The notes under the pieces were generated by a model that saw only the letters and a list, made by a program, of their open reading frames with translations, had not been told where the DNA came from and did not search any database. From positions 744,001-808,000 of the forward strand of contig NZ_NEVU01000002.1 in the NCBI RefSeq assembly GCF_002261355.1: DNA of 64,000 nt, given 5' to 3'. Made by a program: the position numbers and the translations under genes. The stretch comes from Bordetella genomosp. 12. Its GTDB lineage: Bacteria; Pseudomonadota; Gammaproteobacteria; Burkholderiales; Burkholderiaceae_B. Of this stretch, positions 41,111-51,160 are shown in pieces (within the stretch, counting starts at the first letter, position 1; each line of letters opens with the position of its first letter).

Positions 41111-41860
41111 ATGTCGGATATATCCGTTACGCAGTTGAGTAAAACCTATCCCGGCGTATCGCCCGTCCACGCGCTGGATCACATCGACCTGCAGGTCGAA
41201 GAAGGCGAGTTCGTCGCCTTGCTCGGCCCGTCCGGCTGCGGCAAATCGACCCTGCTGAATCTGATCGCCGGTTTTGAGTTCCCGTCGGAGGGGCAGTTGC
41301 GGGTCGGCAACCAGCCCGTGGTCCGGCCGGGGCCGGAGCGCGGCGTGGTGTTCCAGGAGGCCGCGCTCTTTCCCTGGCTCAATGTGTGGGAGAACGTGGT
41401 CTTCGGGCCCAAGATCGCGGGGCTGTCCAAGAGCGACTATGTGCCGCGCGCCGAAGAAATGCTCGAGATCACCGGGCTGTCGGCCTTCAAGCAGCACCTG
41501 CCGGTGCAGTTGTCGGGCGGGATGCGCCAGCGCGTGGGCATTGCCCGCGTGCTGACGCTGGGGTCGAAAGTGTTGTTGATGGACGAACCCTTCGGGGCGC
41601 TCGATGCGCAAACCCGGCTGACCATGCAGGAGCTATTGCTATCGGTCTGGCAGCGCTTGCGCAAGACGGTGGTCTTTGTCACCCACGATATCGATGAGGC
41701 CATCCTGCTGGCCGACACTATCTATGTGATGTCGGCGCGCCCGGGGCGCATCGCCACGCGCATCACGGTGCCGATCGAGCGTCCGCGTTCGCTGGATTTG
41801 ATCACCGGCGAAGTCTTCAATGGCCTCAAGCGCGACATCCTCGGCCAGATGCGCCATTGA
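41111..41860 (+). CDS. ABC transporter ATPase (SsuB/TauB-like)
   Basis: A 249-residue ATPase with Walker A GPSGCGKST (near residue 40), Q-loop VFQEAALFPWL, signature LSGGMRQRVGIARVL and Walker B VLLMDEPFGALD, and the H-loop FVTHDIDEAILL. It powers the importer. It belongs to the same operon as the permease. Confidence 0.93.
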   Translation: MSDISVTQLSKTYPGVSPVHALDHIDLQVEEGEFVALLGPSGCGKSTLLNLIAGFEFPSEGQLRVGNQPVVRPGPERGVVFQEAALFPWLNVWENVVFGPKIAGLSKSDYVPRAEEMLEITGLSAFKQHLPVQLSGGMRQRVGIARVLTLGSKVLLMDEPFGALDAQTRLTMQELLLSVWQRLRKTVVFVTHDIDEAILLADTIYVMSARPGRIATRITVPIERPRSLDLITGEVFNGLKRDILGQMRH

Positions 41861-41874
41861 CTCCGGAATCCCTC

Positions 41875-42747
41875 ATGTCCAATCCCCGCATTGCTCACGC
41901 CTTTCCGCAAGACCGGCCGCCCTGCGAGCCGCCCGCCGGCGGCAACATCATGGTGCATCTGGTGATCAACGTCGAGAACTGGCGCTTCGATCAATCCATG
42001 CCGCGCACGATCATCACGCCGCCGCATGGGCGCGAGACGGTACCCGATGTGCCGAATTTCAGTTGGGCCGACTACGGCATGCGCGCCGGCCTGGCGCGCA
42101 TGCTCGAGGCCATCGCCGCGCGCGGGCTGCCGGCCTCGACCAGTTGCAACGCCAGCGTCATCGATGCCTATCCGCGCGCCGCCGAAGCCATGCTGCGCGC
42201 CGGCTGGGAGTTCATCGGCCATGGCATGCATCAGCAGTCGCTTAATCATGGCGACGGCGAGCGCGAGCTCATCGAAGCCTGCCTGGAGAAACTGCGCGCC
42301 TTCACCGGCCGCCGGCCGCGCGGCTGGTTGAGTCCCGGGCTGCGCGAAACGCTGGACACGCCCGATATCCTGGCCGCGGCCGGGGTGGAGTATGTCTGCG
42401 ATTGGGTGGTCGACGATTTGCCGAACTGGATGCAGGTGCGGCAGGGCAGCCTGATCCAGATGCCCTACAACCTGGAACTCAATGATTCCGTCATCTATGC
42501 GGTGGAAAAGCATTCCACGCCGGAGTTTCTCCTGCGTCTGACCCGCACGCTGGAGGTATTCACCCGCGAGGCGCAGCGCAGCCCGAGAGTGCTGGCCCTG
42601 GGTTTGCATCCCCACCTGATGGGCGTGCCGCACCGGTTCGGCGATTTCGAACGCATGCTGGATCTGTTGATGCAGCAGCCCGGGGTGGTCTTCATGACGG
42701 GCGGGCAGATCGCGGATTGGTTCACCTCGCAATACCCGGCACCCTGA
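41875..42747 (+). CDS. Polysaccharide deacetylase-family hydrolase
   Basis: The 290-residue NodB-fold protein contains VHLVINVENWRFD (metal-site acid replaced by the NVENW form), EFIGHGMHQQSLNHGD (the HxxxH motif as HGMHQ) and RGWLSPGLRETLDTP. It is close to PuuE-type allantoinase-like amidohydrolases rather than to chitin deacetylases. ATG 41875 has the better ribosome site; a TTG at 41857 overlaps the ATPase stop. It probably cuts an amide or ureide. Confidence 0.8.
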   Translation: MSNPRIAHAFPQDRPPCEPPAGGNIMVHLVINVENWRFDQSMPRTIITPPHGRETVPDVPNFSWADYGMRAGLARMLEAIAARGLPASTSCNASVIDAYPRAAEAMLRAGWEFIGHGMHQQSLNHGDGERELIEACLEKLRAFTGRRPRGWLSPGLRETLDTPDILAAAGVEYVCDWVVDDLPNWMQVRQGSLIQMPYNLELNDSVIYAVEKHSTPEFLLRLTRTLEVFTREAQRSPRVLALGLHPHLMGVPHRFGDFERMLDLLMQQPGVVFMTGGQIADWFTSQYPAP

Positions 42748-42764
42748 TACGGCGATCGCCCATC

Positions 42765-43649
42765 ATGAATCAAGTACTGACCGACGATGGCGTGCGCCTG
42801 TGTTACGAGAGCGTGGGCGAGGGGCCGCCCGTGCTGTTCGTGCATGAGTTTGCCGGTGACATGCGCAGCTGGGAGCCGCAATTGCGCGCGTTCGCGCGCC
42901 GCCATCGCTGCATCGTCTTCAATGCGCGCGGCTATCCGCCCTCCGAGGTGCCGCAGGCGCCGCAGGCCTATTCCCAGGCGCGCGCGGTGCGCGACATGGC
43001 CGCGGTGCTCGACGACGCCGGCATTGCGCAGGCCCATATCGTCGGCCTGTCCATGGGCGGCTTCGCGGCGCTGCATTTCGGGCTGGCCTTCGCGGCCCGG
43101 GCACGGTCGCTGACGATCGCCGGCGCGGGCTACGGCGCCATGGGGGCGGACCGGCAGAGTTTTCAGGCCGCCTCGCAGGCTGCCGCCACGCAGTTCGAAA
43201 CCCTGGGCAGCGGCGCCTATGGCCCGATCTATGCCGAAGGCGCGGCGCGGATCCCGTTTCAGAACAAGGATGTGCGCGGATGGCGGGAGTTTGCGCAGGC
43301 GCTGGCCGGCCACGATGCGCGGGGCGCGGCACTGACGTTGCGCGGCGTGCAGGCGCGCCGGCCTGCGCTGGACACGATGCAGGCTTCGCTGGCCGAGATG
43401 CAGGTGCCCGCGCTCGTCATCGCCGGCGATGAGGACGATCATGCCTTACAGGCGTCGCTGTTCTTGAAGCGGGTTTTGCCCAACAGCGGTTTGCTGGTGC
43501 TGCCCAAGACGGGGCACACCATCAACCTCGAGGAACCCGAGGCCTTCAACCGCGCCGTGCTGGATTTCATTGCCCAGGCCGAGGCCGGCCGCTGGCTGCC
43601 GCGCGATCCGCGTTCCATCGGGCAGGTCATGCCGCCTGGCTCGACCTGA
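42765..43649 (+). CDS. Alpha/beta hydrolase
   Basis: A 294-residue hydrolase with oxyanion region LFVHEFAGDMRSWEPQL, nucleophile elbow VGLSMGGFAALH (Ser near residue 98), an acid in VIAGDEDDHAL and His in KTGHTINLEEPEAF. Similar enzymes such as RutD act on carbamates or esters. It is the last gene of the cluster and lies 17 bases after the deacetylase gene. Confidence 0.85.
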   Translation: MNQVLTDDGVRLCYESVGEGPPVLFVHEFAGDMRSWEPQLRAFARRHRCIVFNARGYPPSEVPQAPQAYSQARAVRDMAAVLDDAGIAQAHIVGLSMGGFAALHFGLAFAARARSLTIAGAGYGAMGADRQSFQAASQAAATQFETLGSGAYGPIYAEGAARIPFQNKDVRGWREFAQALAGHDARGAALTLRGVQARRPALDTMQASLAEMQVPALVIAGDEDDHALQASLFLKRVLPNSGLLVLPKTGHTINLEEPEAFNRAVLDFIAQAEAGRWLPRDPRSIGQVMPPGST

Positions 43650-43673
43650 GCGGCGGCACGACCCTCGCGGCGC

Positions 43674-44447
43674 TTACTTGCCGCTGTCGATGCGCTGCTG
43701 AATATGCTTGGCGCGCGCCGGCGACGAGGGGTGAGAACTGAGCATGCTGCTTTGGCCGCCGTCGAGTTCGGCCAGCTTTTCGAAGGCCGTCACCAGGCCT
43801 TGGCGATTCATCTTCTTCTGCGTGAGCAGGTCAAAGGAGTAATCGTCGGCGGCCGACTCCTGCGCCTGCGAGAACTGGGCATTGATGAATTTTTCGGTCA
43901 GGTCGCCCAGTTGCGAAGAGGTCAGGGCACTGACGGCGCTATTGCCGGCGGCGCCGGCCGCGGTGCGCGCCGCGCTCACGGCATAAGCGGTCTGCATGGC
44001 CTTGCGGGTGTGGCCCAAGGCCACGTGACCCATCTCGTGGCCGATGACGCCGCGCAGTTCGTCGTCGTTCATTTTGTCCATCAGCCCGGTATAGACGCGC
44101 ACGCAGCCGTTGCCCATGGCCCAGGCATTGACCTCATCGGTCTGGTAGACCTTGTAGTTGATCTTTTGGCCGTTCAGATCCATGTTGCCAAAGCCCGCCA
44201 TCACGGTGTTGAGGCGCTTGGCGTATTTGCTGTTGGCCGGCGCGATCTTGGATTGCGCATCGCTTTCCTTGCAGGCCGCATCCGAGAGCTGCACGATGTC
44301 GGCGTCCGTCAGGCTCACGGCGCGGGCCATATTGCCACCCGCGCCCAGGAGGCTGTTGGTGTCCATGTTCTGCAGGTTGGCGCAGCCGGCCAGGGTCAGG
44401 CTGCCGGCCAGGGTCGTCCAGCACAGGGCGCGTTGGGTTGGCGTCAT
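43674..44447 (-). CDS. M48-family zinc metalloprotease lipoprotein
   Basis: The 257-residue protein has a lipoprotein signal (SLTLAGC, Cys near residue 22) and the M48 motif VIGHEMGHVALGH (HExxH near residue 131) with the third ligand Glu in AQESAADDYSFDLL. It is a LoiP/YcaL-type outer-membrane-associated protease for misfolded proteins. It is transcribed opposite to the catabolic cluster and ends at 43674. Confidence 0.9.
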   Translation of the reverse strand: MTPTQRALCWTTLAGSLTLAGCANLQNMDTNSLLGAGGNMARAVSLTDADIVQLSDAACKESDAQSKIAPANSKYAKRLNTVMAGFGNMDLNGQKINYKVYQTDEVNAWAMGNGCVRVYTGLMDKMNDDELRGVIGHEMGHVALGHTRKAMQTAYAVSAARTAAGAAGNSAVSALTSSQLGDLTEKFINAQFSQAQESAADDYSFDLLTQKKMNRQGLVTAFEKLAELDGGQSSMLSSHPSSPARAKHIQQRIDSGK

Positions 44448-44599
44448 TTTCCTCTTTCCTCATCGATGTTGATCTTGGCGGCGCCATCGGGGGCGCGCCT
44501 GAACTCTAATGGGGTCGGAGAAAATCCGGATGTGATGGGTTTTCTATTCAAGACAAAACATGAACGGCCCGGGGGGAAGTTGTTGCGGAATGTCTCCCA

Positions 44600-46882
44600 T
44601 CATGCCGTTTTGGCCGCGCGCAGCAGGCGCAAGCCATTGGCCACCACCAGCAGGCTGGCGCCCACGTCCGCGAACACCGCCATCCAGAGCGTGGCGTGGC
44701 CGGTGACGGCCAACGCCAGAAACACCACTTTGATACCCAGCGCCAGAACGATGTTCTGCATCAGCACACGGTGCGTGGCGCGTGACAGCCGCAGGAAACT
44801 GCAAATTTTGCGCAGGTCGTCGTCCATCAGGGCCACGTCTGCCGTTTCGATGGCCGTGCCGGTGCCTGCCGCACCCATGGCAAAGCCGATATCGGCGCGC
44901 GCCAGGGCAGGGGCGTCGTTGATGCCGTCGCCGACCATGCCCACCAGACCGTCGCTGCCGATCTTGGCCGCCACGCGCTCGAGTTTGTCTTCGGGCAGCA
45001 TGTCGCCATGGGCCTCATCGATGCCGGCTTCGCGCGCCACGGCCTGGGCCGCGCGGTTATTGTCGCCGGTGAGCATCAGGGTGCGCACGCCCAATGCATG
45101 CAGGTCCGTGATCGCCTCGGCGCTGCTGGGCTTGAGCGTATCGGCCACCGCCGCCAGCGCCAGCACCTGGCGGCCATCGCTGAGCAGATTGGCGGTCTTG
45201 CCGGCCGCTTCGAGCGTGTCGATGCGCGCCTCGACGGAGTCGTCGAGCACATTGAGCTCGCGCATCAGGCGGCGGTTGCCCAAGTAGTATCGGGTCTGCG
45301 CAATCTGGCCGGCCACGCCGCGGCCCGGCAGCGCCTCGAAGCCGTCGACCGGCAGCACGTCCGCCGCGGTATAGGCTTGGGCCAGGGCGCGCGACACCGG
45401 GTGATCCGAGCGCGCAGCCAGGCTGGCCGCCACGCGATCCGGCGCCAGGCCGTCAGCCGTGGCCGGCTGCAGCAGCACCAGGTCGGTCTGTACCGGTTTG
45501 CCCTGGGTGAGGGTGCCGGTTTTGTCCAACGCCAGCCAGCGCAGCTTGCGGCCGTTTTCCAGGTACACGCCACCTTTGATCAGGATGCCGCGCCGTGCGG
45601 CGGCGGTCAGGCCGCTGACCACGCTGACGGGCGTGGAGATCACCAGGGCGCAGGGGCAGGCGATGATGAGCAAGGCCAGTGCCCGGTAAAGTGAATCCAT
45701 CCAGGTGTGGCCCAGCAGCAGCGGGGGGACGACGGCGACCAGCACCGCCAGCAGCACGACGGCCGGGGTGTAGACGCGCGAGAACGTGTCGATAAAGCGC
45801 TGCGTGGGCGCGCGCGCGCCCTGGGCCTGCTCGACGGCATGGATGATGCGGTCCAGCGTCGTGTTGCCGGCAGCTGCCGTGACGCGGTAATCGAAGCCGC
45901 CGGAGGCATTGATGGTGCCGGCGTATACCGGATCGCCCACTGTCTTTTCGACCGGCAGGCTTTCTCCGGTGATGGGCGCCTGATCGACGGCCGAGCGGCC
46001 GTCGATCAGCGTGCCGTCGGCGGCGATGCGCTCGCCCGGCCGCACGCGCACGGCATCGCCGATCTGCAACTGGTCGGAGGGCACGTCGCTCCAGCTGCCA
46101 TCGGGGTTCTGGCGATGCGCGGTTTGCGGCGCGAGCTCCATCAGGCCGCGCACGGCGTTGCGCGCCCGGTCCAGCGCCCGGGCTTCGATGAGTTCGGCGA
46201 CATTGAAGAGGAACATCACCATGGCCGCTTCCGGCCACTGGCCAATGAGCACGGCGCCGGTCACGGCGATGCTCATCAGGGCGTTGATGTTCAGGTTGCC
46301 GTTGCGCACGGCGATCCAGCCTTTGCGATATGTGCCCAGACCGCTGGCCGCGATGGAGGCCAGCGCCAGCAGCGCCGTCAGCCAGGCGGGCAGGGCGGCG
46401 AAATGCGCGGCCTCGGCCAGCGCGGCCAGCACGCCGCCGGCGGCCAGCAGGCGCCAGCCCCCGGGTTGGGCGGACGCCGCCGGACGGCTGGTCTCGACCG
46501 GTTCGGGGGTCATGCCCAGGCTGGTGATGGCCTGCATCACGGCCTCACGCGCGCCCTCGGCATGCACGACGGTCAGCACGCGCTGCATGAGATTGAACTC
46601 CAGCTCATGCACCTGCGGCATGCTGCCCAGCTTCTTGCGGATCAGGGTTTCCTCGGTGGGGCAGTCCATCTGGCCGATGCGCAGGCGCGAGAGTTGCTCG
46701 CCTTCGCCCGCGTGGAGCCCCGTTGCCGCCAGCGCGGCCTTGTCGGGCAGGGCGTGGTCGTGATCGTGGGGGTGATCGTGGTCGTGCCCATGCCGTCCGC
46801 CTGCCTGCTCGGCGTGCGCGTCGTCATGCGCGGCGTGCGCGCAGCAAGAGGCGGGGTGGGCGTCATGCGAGGACTTGGACAT
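44600..46882 (-). CDS. zntA: Zn/Cd/Pb-translocating P-type ATPase
   Basis: The 760-residue ATPase has a histidine-rich N-terminus (about residues 6-45), a heavy-metal-associated domain with MDCPTEE in place of CxxC, the transmembrane CPC motif (ACPCALVISTPVSV), phosphorylation site DKTGTLTQG, and MVGDGINDAPALARAD. It exports Zn, Cd or Pb. It is divergent from a MerR regulator, and the promoter between them is of the MerR type. Confidence 0.92.
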   Translation of the reverse strand: MSKSSHDAHPASCCAHAAHDDAHAEQAGGRHGHDHDHPHDHDHALPDKAALAATGLHAGEGEQLSRLRIGQMDCPTEETLIRKKLGSMPQVHELEFNLMQRVLTVVHAEGAREAVMQAITSLGMTPEPVETSRPAASAQPGGWRLLAAGGVLAALAEAAHFAALPAWLTALLALASIAASGLGTYRKGWIAVRNGNLNINALMSIAVTGAVLIGQWPEAAMVMFLFNVAELIEARALDRARNAVRGLMELAPQTAHRQNPDGSWSDVPSDQLQIGDAVRVRPGERIAADGTLIDGRSAVDQAPITGESLPVEKTVGDPVYAGTINASGGFDYRVTAAAGNTTLDRIIHAVEQAQGARAPTQRFIDTFSRVYTPAVVLLAVLVAVVPPLLLGHTWMDSLYRALALLIIACPCALVISTPVSVVSGLTAAARRGILIKGGVYLENGRKLRWLALDKTGTLTQGKPVQTDLVLLQPATADGLAPDRVAASLAARSDHPVSRALAQAYTAADVLPVDGFEALPGRGVAGQIAQTRYYLGNRRLMRELNVLDDSVEARIDTLEAAGKTANLLSDGRQVLALAAVADTLKPSSAEAITDLHALGVRTLMLTGDNNRAAQAVAREAGIDEAHGDMLPEDKLERVAAKIGSDGLVGMVGDGINDAPALARADIGFAMGAAGTGTAIETADVALMDDDLRKICSFLRLSRATHRVLMQNIVLALGIKVVFLALAVTGHATLWMAVFADVGASLLVVANGLRLLRAAKTA

Positions 46883-46931
46883 GATGATCTCGTGTTGTTA
46901 CGTCCCTTATATAGCGGGAGAAGCTGTTGGC

Positions 46932-46962
46932 ATTGCACACCCTGGAGTTACTATAGGGTCAA
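46932..46962 (-). promoter_or_regulatory. MerR-type zntA promoter/operator
   Basis: On the minus strand TTGACC (-35, 46957-46962) and TGCAAT (-10, 46932-46937) are separated by 19 bases, longer than the usual 17. The spacer holds the dyad ACCCT...AGGGT (46939-46959). This is the hallmark of promoters activated by metal-bound MerR proteins twisting the DNA. Confidence 0.85.
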
Positions 46963-46984
46963 GCGTTGCGAACCGGAGCCCAGG

Positions 46985-47419
46985 ATGAAGATCGGTGAAT
47001 TGGCCAAGGCGGCCGCCACGACGGTGGAGACAGTCCGCTACTACGAGCGTGAAGGGCTGCTGCCCGCGCCGCAGCGGGGCATGAACAACTACCGCAGCTA
47101 TGGGCAGGTGCATCTGGAGCGGCTGCGCCTGATCCGCAATTGCCGCGCCCTGGACATGACCCAGGACGAAATCCGCGCCATCCTCAGGCTGGCCGACAAT
47201 CACCAGGCCGGCTGCGGCGGCATCAATGAGCTCTTCGACGAGCATATCGCTCACGTGGATGCCCGCATTGCCGAGCTTACCCAGCTCAGAGCCCAGTTGA
47301 CCGAGTTGCGCCAGCGCTGTGTCGCGGCGCATCCCGACGCCGACGATTGCGGCATTCTGCACGGGCTGTCCGAGATGCAGGTGGACGAGCGCCCGGAGCG
47401 CCACACACACCTGGGGTGA
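46985..47419 (+). CDS. MerR-family metal regulator (CadR/PbrR/ZntR-type)
   Basis: The 144-residue regulator begins MKIGELAKAAATTVETVRYYEREGLLP (the MerR HTH), has a dimerisation helix, and Cys residues at CGGINEL, RQRCVAAHPD and DCGI typical of the Cd/Pb/Zn branch, followed by a His-containing tail (ERHTHLG). It diverges from zntA and would activate it when metal is present. Start 46985 begins at the usual N-terminus. Confidence 0.9.
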   Translation: MKIGELAKAAATTVETVRYYEREGLLPAPQRGMNNYRSYGQVHLERLRLIRNCRALDMTQDEIRAILRLADNHQAGCGGINELFDEHIAHVDARIAELTQLRAQLTELRQRCVAAHPDADDCGILHGLSEMQVDERPERHTHLG

Positions 47420-47575
47420 TCCGCGCGCCAATACCCGTACCGCCGGGCGGGGAGATAGGCCGGGCGGCGCGGGGCGCGCCTACAATAGGAACGTTTCTCA
47501 TTGATCGGCCCGGCGCATGAGGCCCGGGTCAGGCGGCTTGCTACCATAGCTGCCCTCCGCACCCATTCGAGCACC

Positions 47576-48178
47576 ATGACCGACGCCCTGACCCAACCCG
47601 CCCTGCATGCGCTGAATACGCGCCGTTCCGTGAAGTTTCTGCGCGCGCCGGCGCCCAAACCCGACGAGCAGGCGCTGATCCTGCAAGCCGCCATGAGCGC
47701 GCCGGATCACGGCGCGCTGCGTCCCTGGCGTTTCGTGCGCATTCAGGGCGAGGCCATCGACCGCTTCGCCGATGTGGCCCTGGATGCGGTCAAGCGCAGC
47801 GGCGACGTCCGCATGACGCCCGAAAAAGAAAAATCCGTGCGCGCCTGGATGGCCGATGTGCCGCTGTTTCTGGCCTTGGCAGCCAAGATCGATCACAACT
47901 CCAAGGTCTGCGAGCAGGAGCAAGTGCTGGCCGCGGGCGCGGCCGTGATGAACATCCTCAACGCCACCCATATGCTGGGTTATGGCGCCTTCTGGAGCAC
48001 GGGCCTGGGCACGTATGTCGAAGCAGTGCAGGAAATTCTCGGCCTGGATCCGCTGGAGTACCGGTTCCTGGGCTATCTGGCCATAGGCACGCCGGCTTGC
48101 GCCGTACCGCAGCACGAACGTCCGGACTTCCGTGAGTTTCTGAGCGACTGGACGGGCGAGACGCCGGCAGCCGGATAG
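47576..48178 (+). CDS. Nitroreductase-family oxidoreductase (YdjA-like)
   Basis: The 200-residue flavoprotein includes the FMN-binding NTRRSVKFL near residue 13, AAMSAPDHGALRPWRF and GYGAFWSTG in the middle, and LGYLAIGTP close to the end. The set is like E. coli YdjA. It may reduce nitroaromatic compounds or quinones. ATG 47576 fits the family start; a frame from 47501 is longer but has no ribosome site. Confidence 0.88.
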   Translation: MTDALTQPALHALNTRRSVKFLRAPAPKPDEQALILQAAMSAPDHGALRPWRFVRIQGEAIDRFADVALDAVKRSGDVRMTPEKEKSVRAWMADVPLFLALAAKIDHNSKVCEQEQVLAAGAAVMNILNATHMLGYGAFWSTGLGTYVEAVQEILGLDPLEYRFLGYLAIGTPACAVPQHERPDFREFLSDWTGETPAAG

Positions 48179-48198
48179 GCGCGGGCGCCGGCCCGGCC

Positions 48199-48232
48199 AA
48201 GCAAATGGGCCCCGTAAGGGGCCCATTTGCTT
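48199..48232. terminator. Bidirectional terminator between nitroreductase and argH
   Basis: Perfect 15-bp arms AAGCAAATGGGCCCC (48199-48213) and GGGGCCCATTTGCTT (48218-48232) with loop GTAA. It lies between convergent genes and can fold on both strands, so it likely stops both. Confidence 0.85.
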
Positions 48233-48254
48233 GGGTGCCGGAAACCGGCGTGCC

Positions 48255-49667
48255 TCAGGCGGTTTCGTCGATGACGCGTTGCGCCTCGATGCGCACGCGC
48301 TCGGGAGCCGTGCCGCCGATGTGCTTGCGCGCGGCCACCGAGCCTTCCAGGGTCAACACATCGTGGATGTCGGCCTCGATGGAGGGGTGATAGGCCTTGA
48401 GCTCATCGAGCGTGAGATCGGCCAGGTCGCAGCCCCGCTGCTCGCAATCGCGCACGGCATGGGCGACCACTTCGTGGGCATCGCGAAAGGGCAGACCGCG
48501 CTTGACCAGGTAGTCGGCCAGGTCGGTGGCGGTGGCAAAACCCTGCAGGGCCGCAGCACGCATATTGTCGGGCTTGACCTTGATGCCGCCGGCCATGTCG
48601 GCAAAGATGGTCAGCGTATCGCGCACGGTGTCGACCGTGTCGAACAGGCCTTCCTTGTCTTCCTGGTTGTCCTTGTTGTAGGCCAGCGGCTGGCCCTTCA
48701 TCAGGGTCAGCAAGGCCACCAGGTGGCCATTGACGCGTCCGGTCTTGCCGCGCGCCAGTTCGGGCACGTCGGGGTTTTTCTTTTGCGGCATGATCGAGCT
48801 GCCGGTGCAGAAGCGGTCGGCCAGGTCGATGAAGCCCACGCGCGGGCTCATCCACAGCACCAGTTCTTCCGACAGGCGCGAGACGTGCGTCATGATCAGG
48901 GCGGCCGCGGCGCAGAACTCAATGCCGAAATCGCGATCCGAGACGGCGTCGAGCGAGTTGCGGCACACGCCATCGAAATCCAGGCTGCGGGCGACGCGCT
49001 CGCGGTCGATGGGATAGGACGTGCCGGCCAGGGCGGCGGCGCCCAAGGGCAGGCGGTTGACCCGCTTGCGGCAGTCGGCCAGCCGCTCGGCATCGCGGCC
49101 GAACATTTCGGCATAGGCCAGCAGATGATGGCCGAAGGTGACCGGCTGGGCGACCTGCAGGTGGGTAAAGCCGGGCATGATGGTCGCGGCGTTGTCCAGG
49201 GCCACGGCGGCCAGGGCGTGGCGCAACTGGCGCAGCAGGCCGATCAGGTTATCGATCTCATCGCGCAGCCACAGGCGGATGTCGGTGGCGACCTGGTCGT
49301 TACGCGAGCGGCCGGTGTGCAGGCGCTTGCCCGCGTCGCCGACCAGCTCCACCAGGCGCTTTTCGATGTTCAGGTGCACGTCTTCGAGATCGAGCAGCCA
49401 CTGAAAGCTGCCGGCGTCGATTTCCGAGAGGATTTGCTGCATGCCGCGCTGGATGTCGGCCAGATCCTGGGCGGAGATGATGCCCTGGGCGGCCAGCATG
49501 TCTGCGTGCGCCAGCGAGCCGCGGATGTCGTGGCGCGCCAGGCGCTTGTCGAAATCCACCGACGCGGTGTAGCGCTTGACGAGATCGGAGACGGGTTCGG
49601 AGAACCGTGCGGACCAGGCTTGGGCCTTGTTGGCGAACTGGTCTTGCTGGGAGGAATGATTTGCCAT
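48255..49667 (-). CDS. argH: Argininosuccinate lyase
   Basis: The 470-residue enzyme has the fumarase/aspartase superfamily signature [12 protein letters not shown] (near residue 283), the [18 protein letters not shown] substrate-binding region and [15 protein letters not shown]. It splits argininosuccinate to arginine and fumarate. ATG 49667 was chosen ([11 protein letters not shown]) since the longer frame upstream has no homologous content. It is standard length for ArgH. Confidence 0.95.
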   Translation of the reverse strand: MANHSSQQDQFANKAQAWSARFSEPVSDLVKRYTASVDFDKRLARHDIRGSLAHADMLAAQGIISAQDLADIQRGMQQILSEIDAGSFQWLLDLEDVHLNIEKRLVELVGDAGKRLHTGRSRNDQVATDIRLWLRDEIDNLIGLLRQLRHALAAVALDNAATIMPGFTHLQVAQPVTFGHHLLAYAEMFGRDAERLADCRKRVNRLPLGAAALAGTSYPIDRERVARSLDFDGVCRNSLDAVSDRDFGIEFCAAAALIMTHVSRLSEELVLWMSPRVGFIDLADRFCTGSSIMPQKKNPDVPELARGKTGRVNGHLVALLTLMKGQPLAYNKDNQEDKEGLFDTVDTVRDTLTIFADMAGGIKVKPDNMRAAALQGFATATDLADYLVKRGLPFRDAHEVVAHAVRDCEQRGCDLADLTLDELKAYHPSIEADIHDVLTLEGSVAARKHIGGTAPERVRIEAQRVIDETA

Positions 49668-49771
49668 GATGGCGGGAATTATAGGGCCTGGAAGGCGGAC
49701 TGGCGCACGGGCGTTGCCGGCCGCGATATCGGATAATGTGACCGCAAGGACCCCGAGGCAAGGAGCAAGCG

Positions 49772-51085
49772 TTGACGATGCAGTGGCAAACCGTGGCCGC
49801 CACCCTGGACGAGTACACCCCCACCCAGGCCTGGGCACAGACCCTGGTCGGCGTGGCGGTGCTCGCGCTGGCGGCGCTTTTCATTCAGTGGGTGGTGGCC
49901 CGGCTGGTGCTCTATTTTGCCCATCGCCTGTTGCGCGCCTCCGGCCATGAAGACTGGGACCAGGCCTTGCAGCGCCGCCGCGCCTATCAGAATCTCTGGT
50001 ATGCCGTGCCCTTCGCGGTGGTTTCCGTGGGCATCGGGCTGGTGCCCCACGCCGAGCGGGTCGTCACGCTGGTCGGGCGGCTGGCGCACGCGGGTGCCTG
50101 GATCTGTGTTTTCGTCGCCGTCAGCGGCGTGCTCAGCGCCTGGCAAGACACGTACTCGGCGACCACGCGCGCGCAGACCCGTTCCATCAAGGGGTATATC
50201 CAGATCTCCAAGCTGATCATGGTGGCCATCTGTGTGGTGCTGGTGCTGTCCATCCTCATGGACCGCTCGCCCTTATGGATGATCTCCGGCCTGGGCGCGC
50301 TGTCGGCGGTGCTGCTGCTGGTGTTCAAGGATACGCTGCTGTCGCTGGTGGCCAGTACGCAGCTGACCTCCAACGACATGCTGCGCATCGGTGATTGGAT
50401 CGAAATGCCGCAAGCCAACGCCGACGGTTTCGTCAAGGACATCGCGCTGCATACGGTGAAGGTGCAAAACTGGGACAACACGGTGACCACCGTGCCGACC
50501 TACAAGCTTTTCTCGGAGAGCTATCGCAACTACCGGCAAATGTTCGAGTCCGGCGGGCGGCGCATCAAGCGCACGCTGCGCATCGACGCCACGTCCGTGC
50601 GCTTTCTGGATGCCGCCGAGTCCCAGCATCTGATGCGGTTTCGCCTGCTGCATGACTATCTCCAGGCCAAAGAGACCGACCTGGCGCGGGCCAACCAGGA
50701 GCTGGGCGAACTGGCCGAGGTTCCGGCCAACCGGCGCCGGCTGACCAATATCGGCACCTTTCGCGCCTATGCGCTGGCGTATCTGCGCCAGCATCCCGAG
50801 GTGCGCCAGGACATGGCCATGATGGTCCGCATGATGGAGCCCCAGGCCGAGGGCATCCCGGTGGAGATCTATTGCTTTACCGCGTTGACGGCCTGGGTCG
50901 AGTACGAGCGCATACAGGGCGATATCTTCGATCATCTGCTGGCCATCCTCCCGGAGCTGGGCCTGCGCCTGTATCAACAGCCGTCGGGCGCGGACCTCTC
51001 CGCTTTTTCCGGCCAGTTGCGGCAGTCGGTGCTGCGTGAAGCCCGGCTCGAGCAGGCGCTGCCGCCCGTGCAAAGACCGGGCTGA
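49772..51085 (+). CDS. Mechanosensitive channel, YbdG/MscM type
   Basis: The 437-residue protein has about five membrane helices in the first 190 residues and the MscS core ([21 protein letters not shown], near residue 172), then a soluble beta domain ([37 protein letters not shown]). It releases solutes under hypo-osmotic shock. TTG 49772 has AGGAG 6 bases upstream; ATG 49778 is the alternative. Confidence 0.88.
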   Translation: MTMQWQTVAATLDEYTPTQAWAQTLVGVAVLALAALFIQWVVARLVLYFAHRLLRASGHEDWDQALQRRRAYQNLWYAVPFAVVSVGIGLVPHAERVVTLVGRLAHAGAWICVFVAVSGVLSAWQDTYSATTRAQTRSIKGYIQISKLIMVAICVVLVLSILMDRSPLWMISGLGALSAVLLLVFKDTLLSLVASTQLTSNDMLRIGDWIEMPQANADGFVKDIALHTVKVQNWDNTVTTVPTYKLFSESYRNYRQMFESGGRRIKRTLRIDATSVRFLDAAESQHLMRFRLLHDYLQAKETDLARANQELGELAEVPANRRRLTNIGTFRAYALAYLRQHPEVRQDMAMMVRMMEPQAEGIPVEIYCFTALTAWVEYERIQGDIFDHLLAILPELGLRLYQQPSGADLSAFSGQLRQSVLREARLEQALPPVQRPG

Positions 51086-51160
51086 CAGCAAGGGCAATGG
51101 GGGCGTCCCGTGCAAGAAGTCGAGTCGTCAGGCATGATGGTGGCAACTAAGGATACGAGC

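Noticed and set aside
39298-41112. Leftward open frame of 604 codons opposite the ABC importer
   Set aside because: Covers the binding protein and permease genes in antisense; composition is shadow-like.
45707-46984. N-terminal 426 codons of a long frame running into the MerR gene
   Set aside because: Antisense of zntA; the MerR family starts at 46985.
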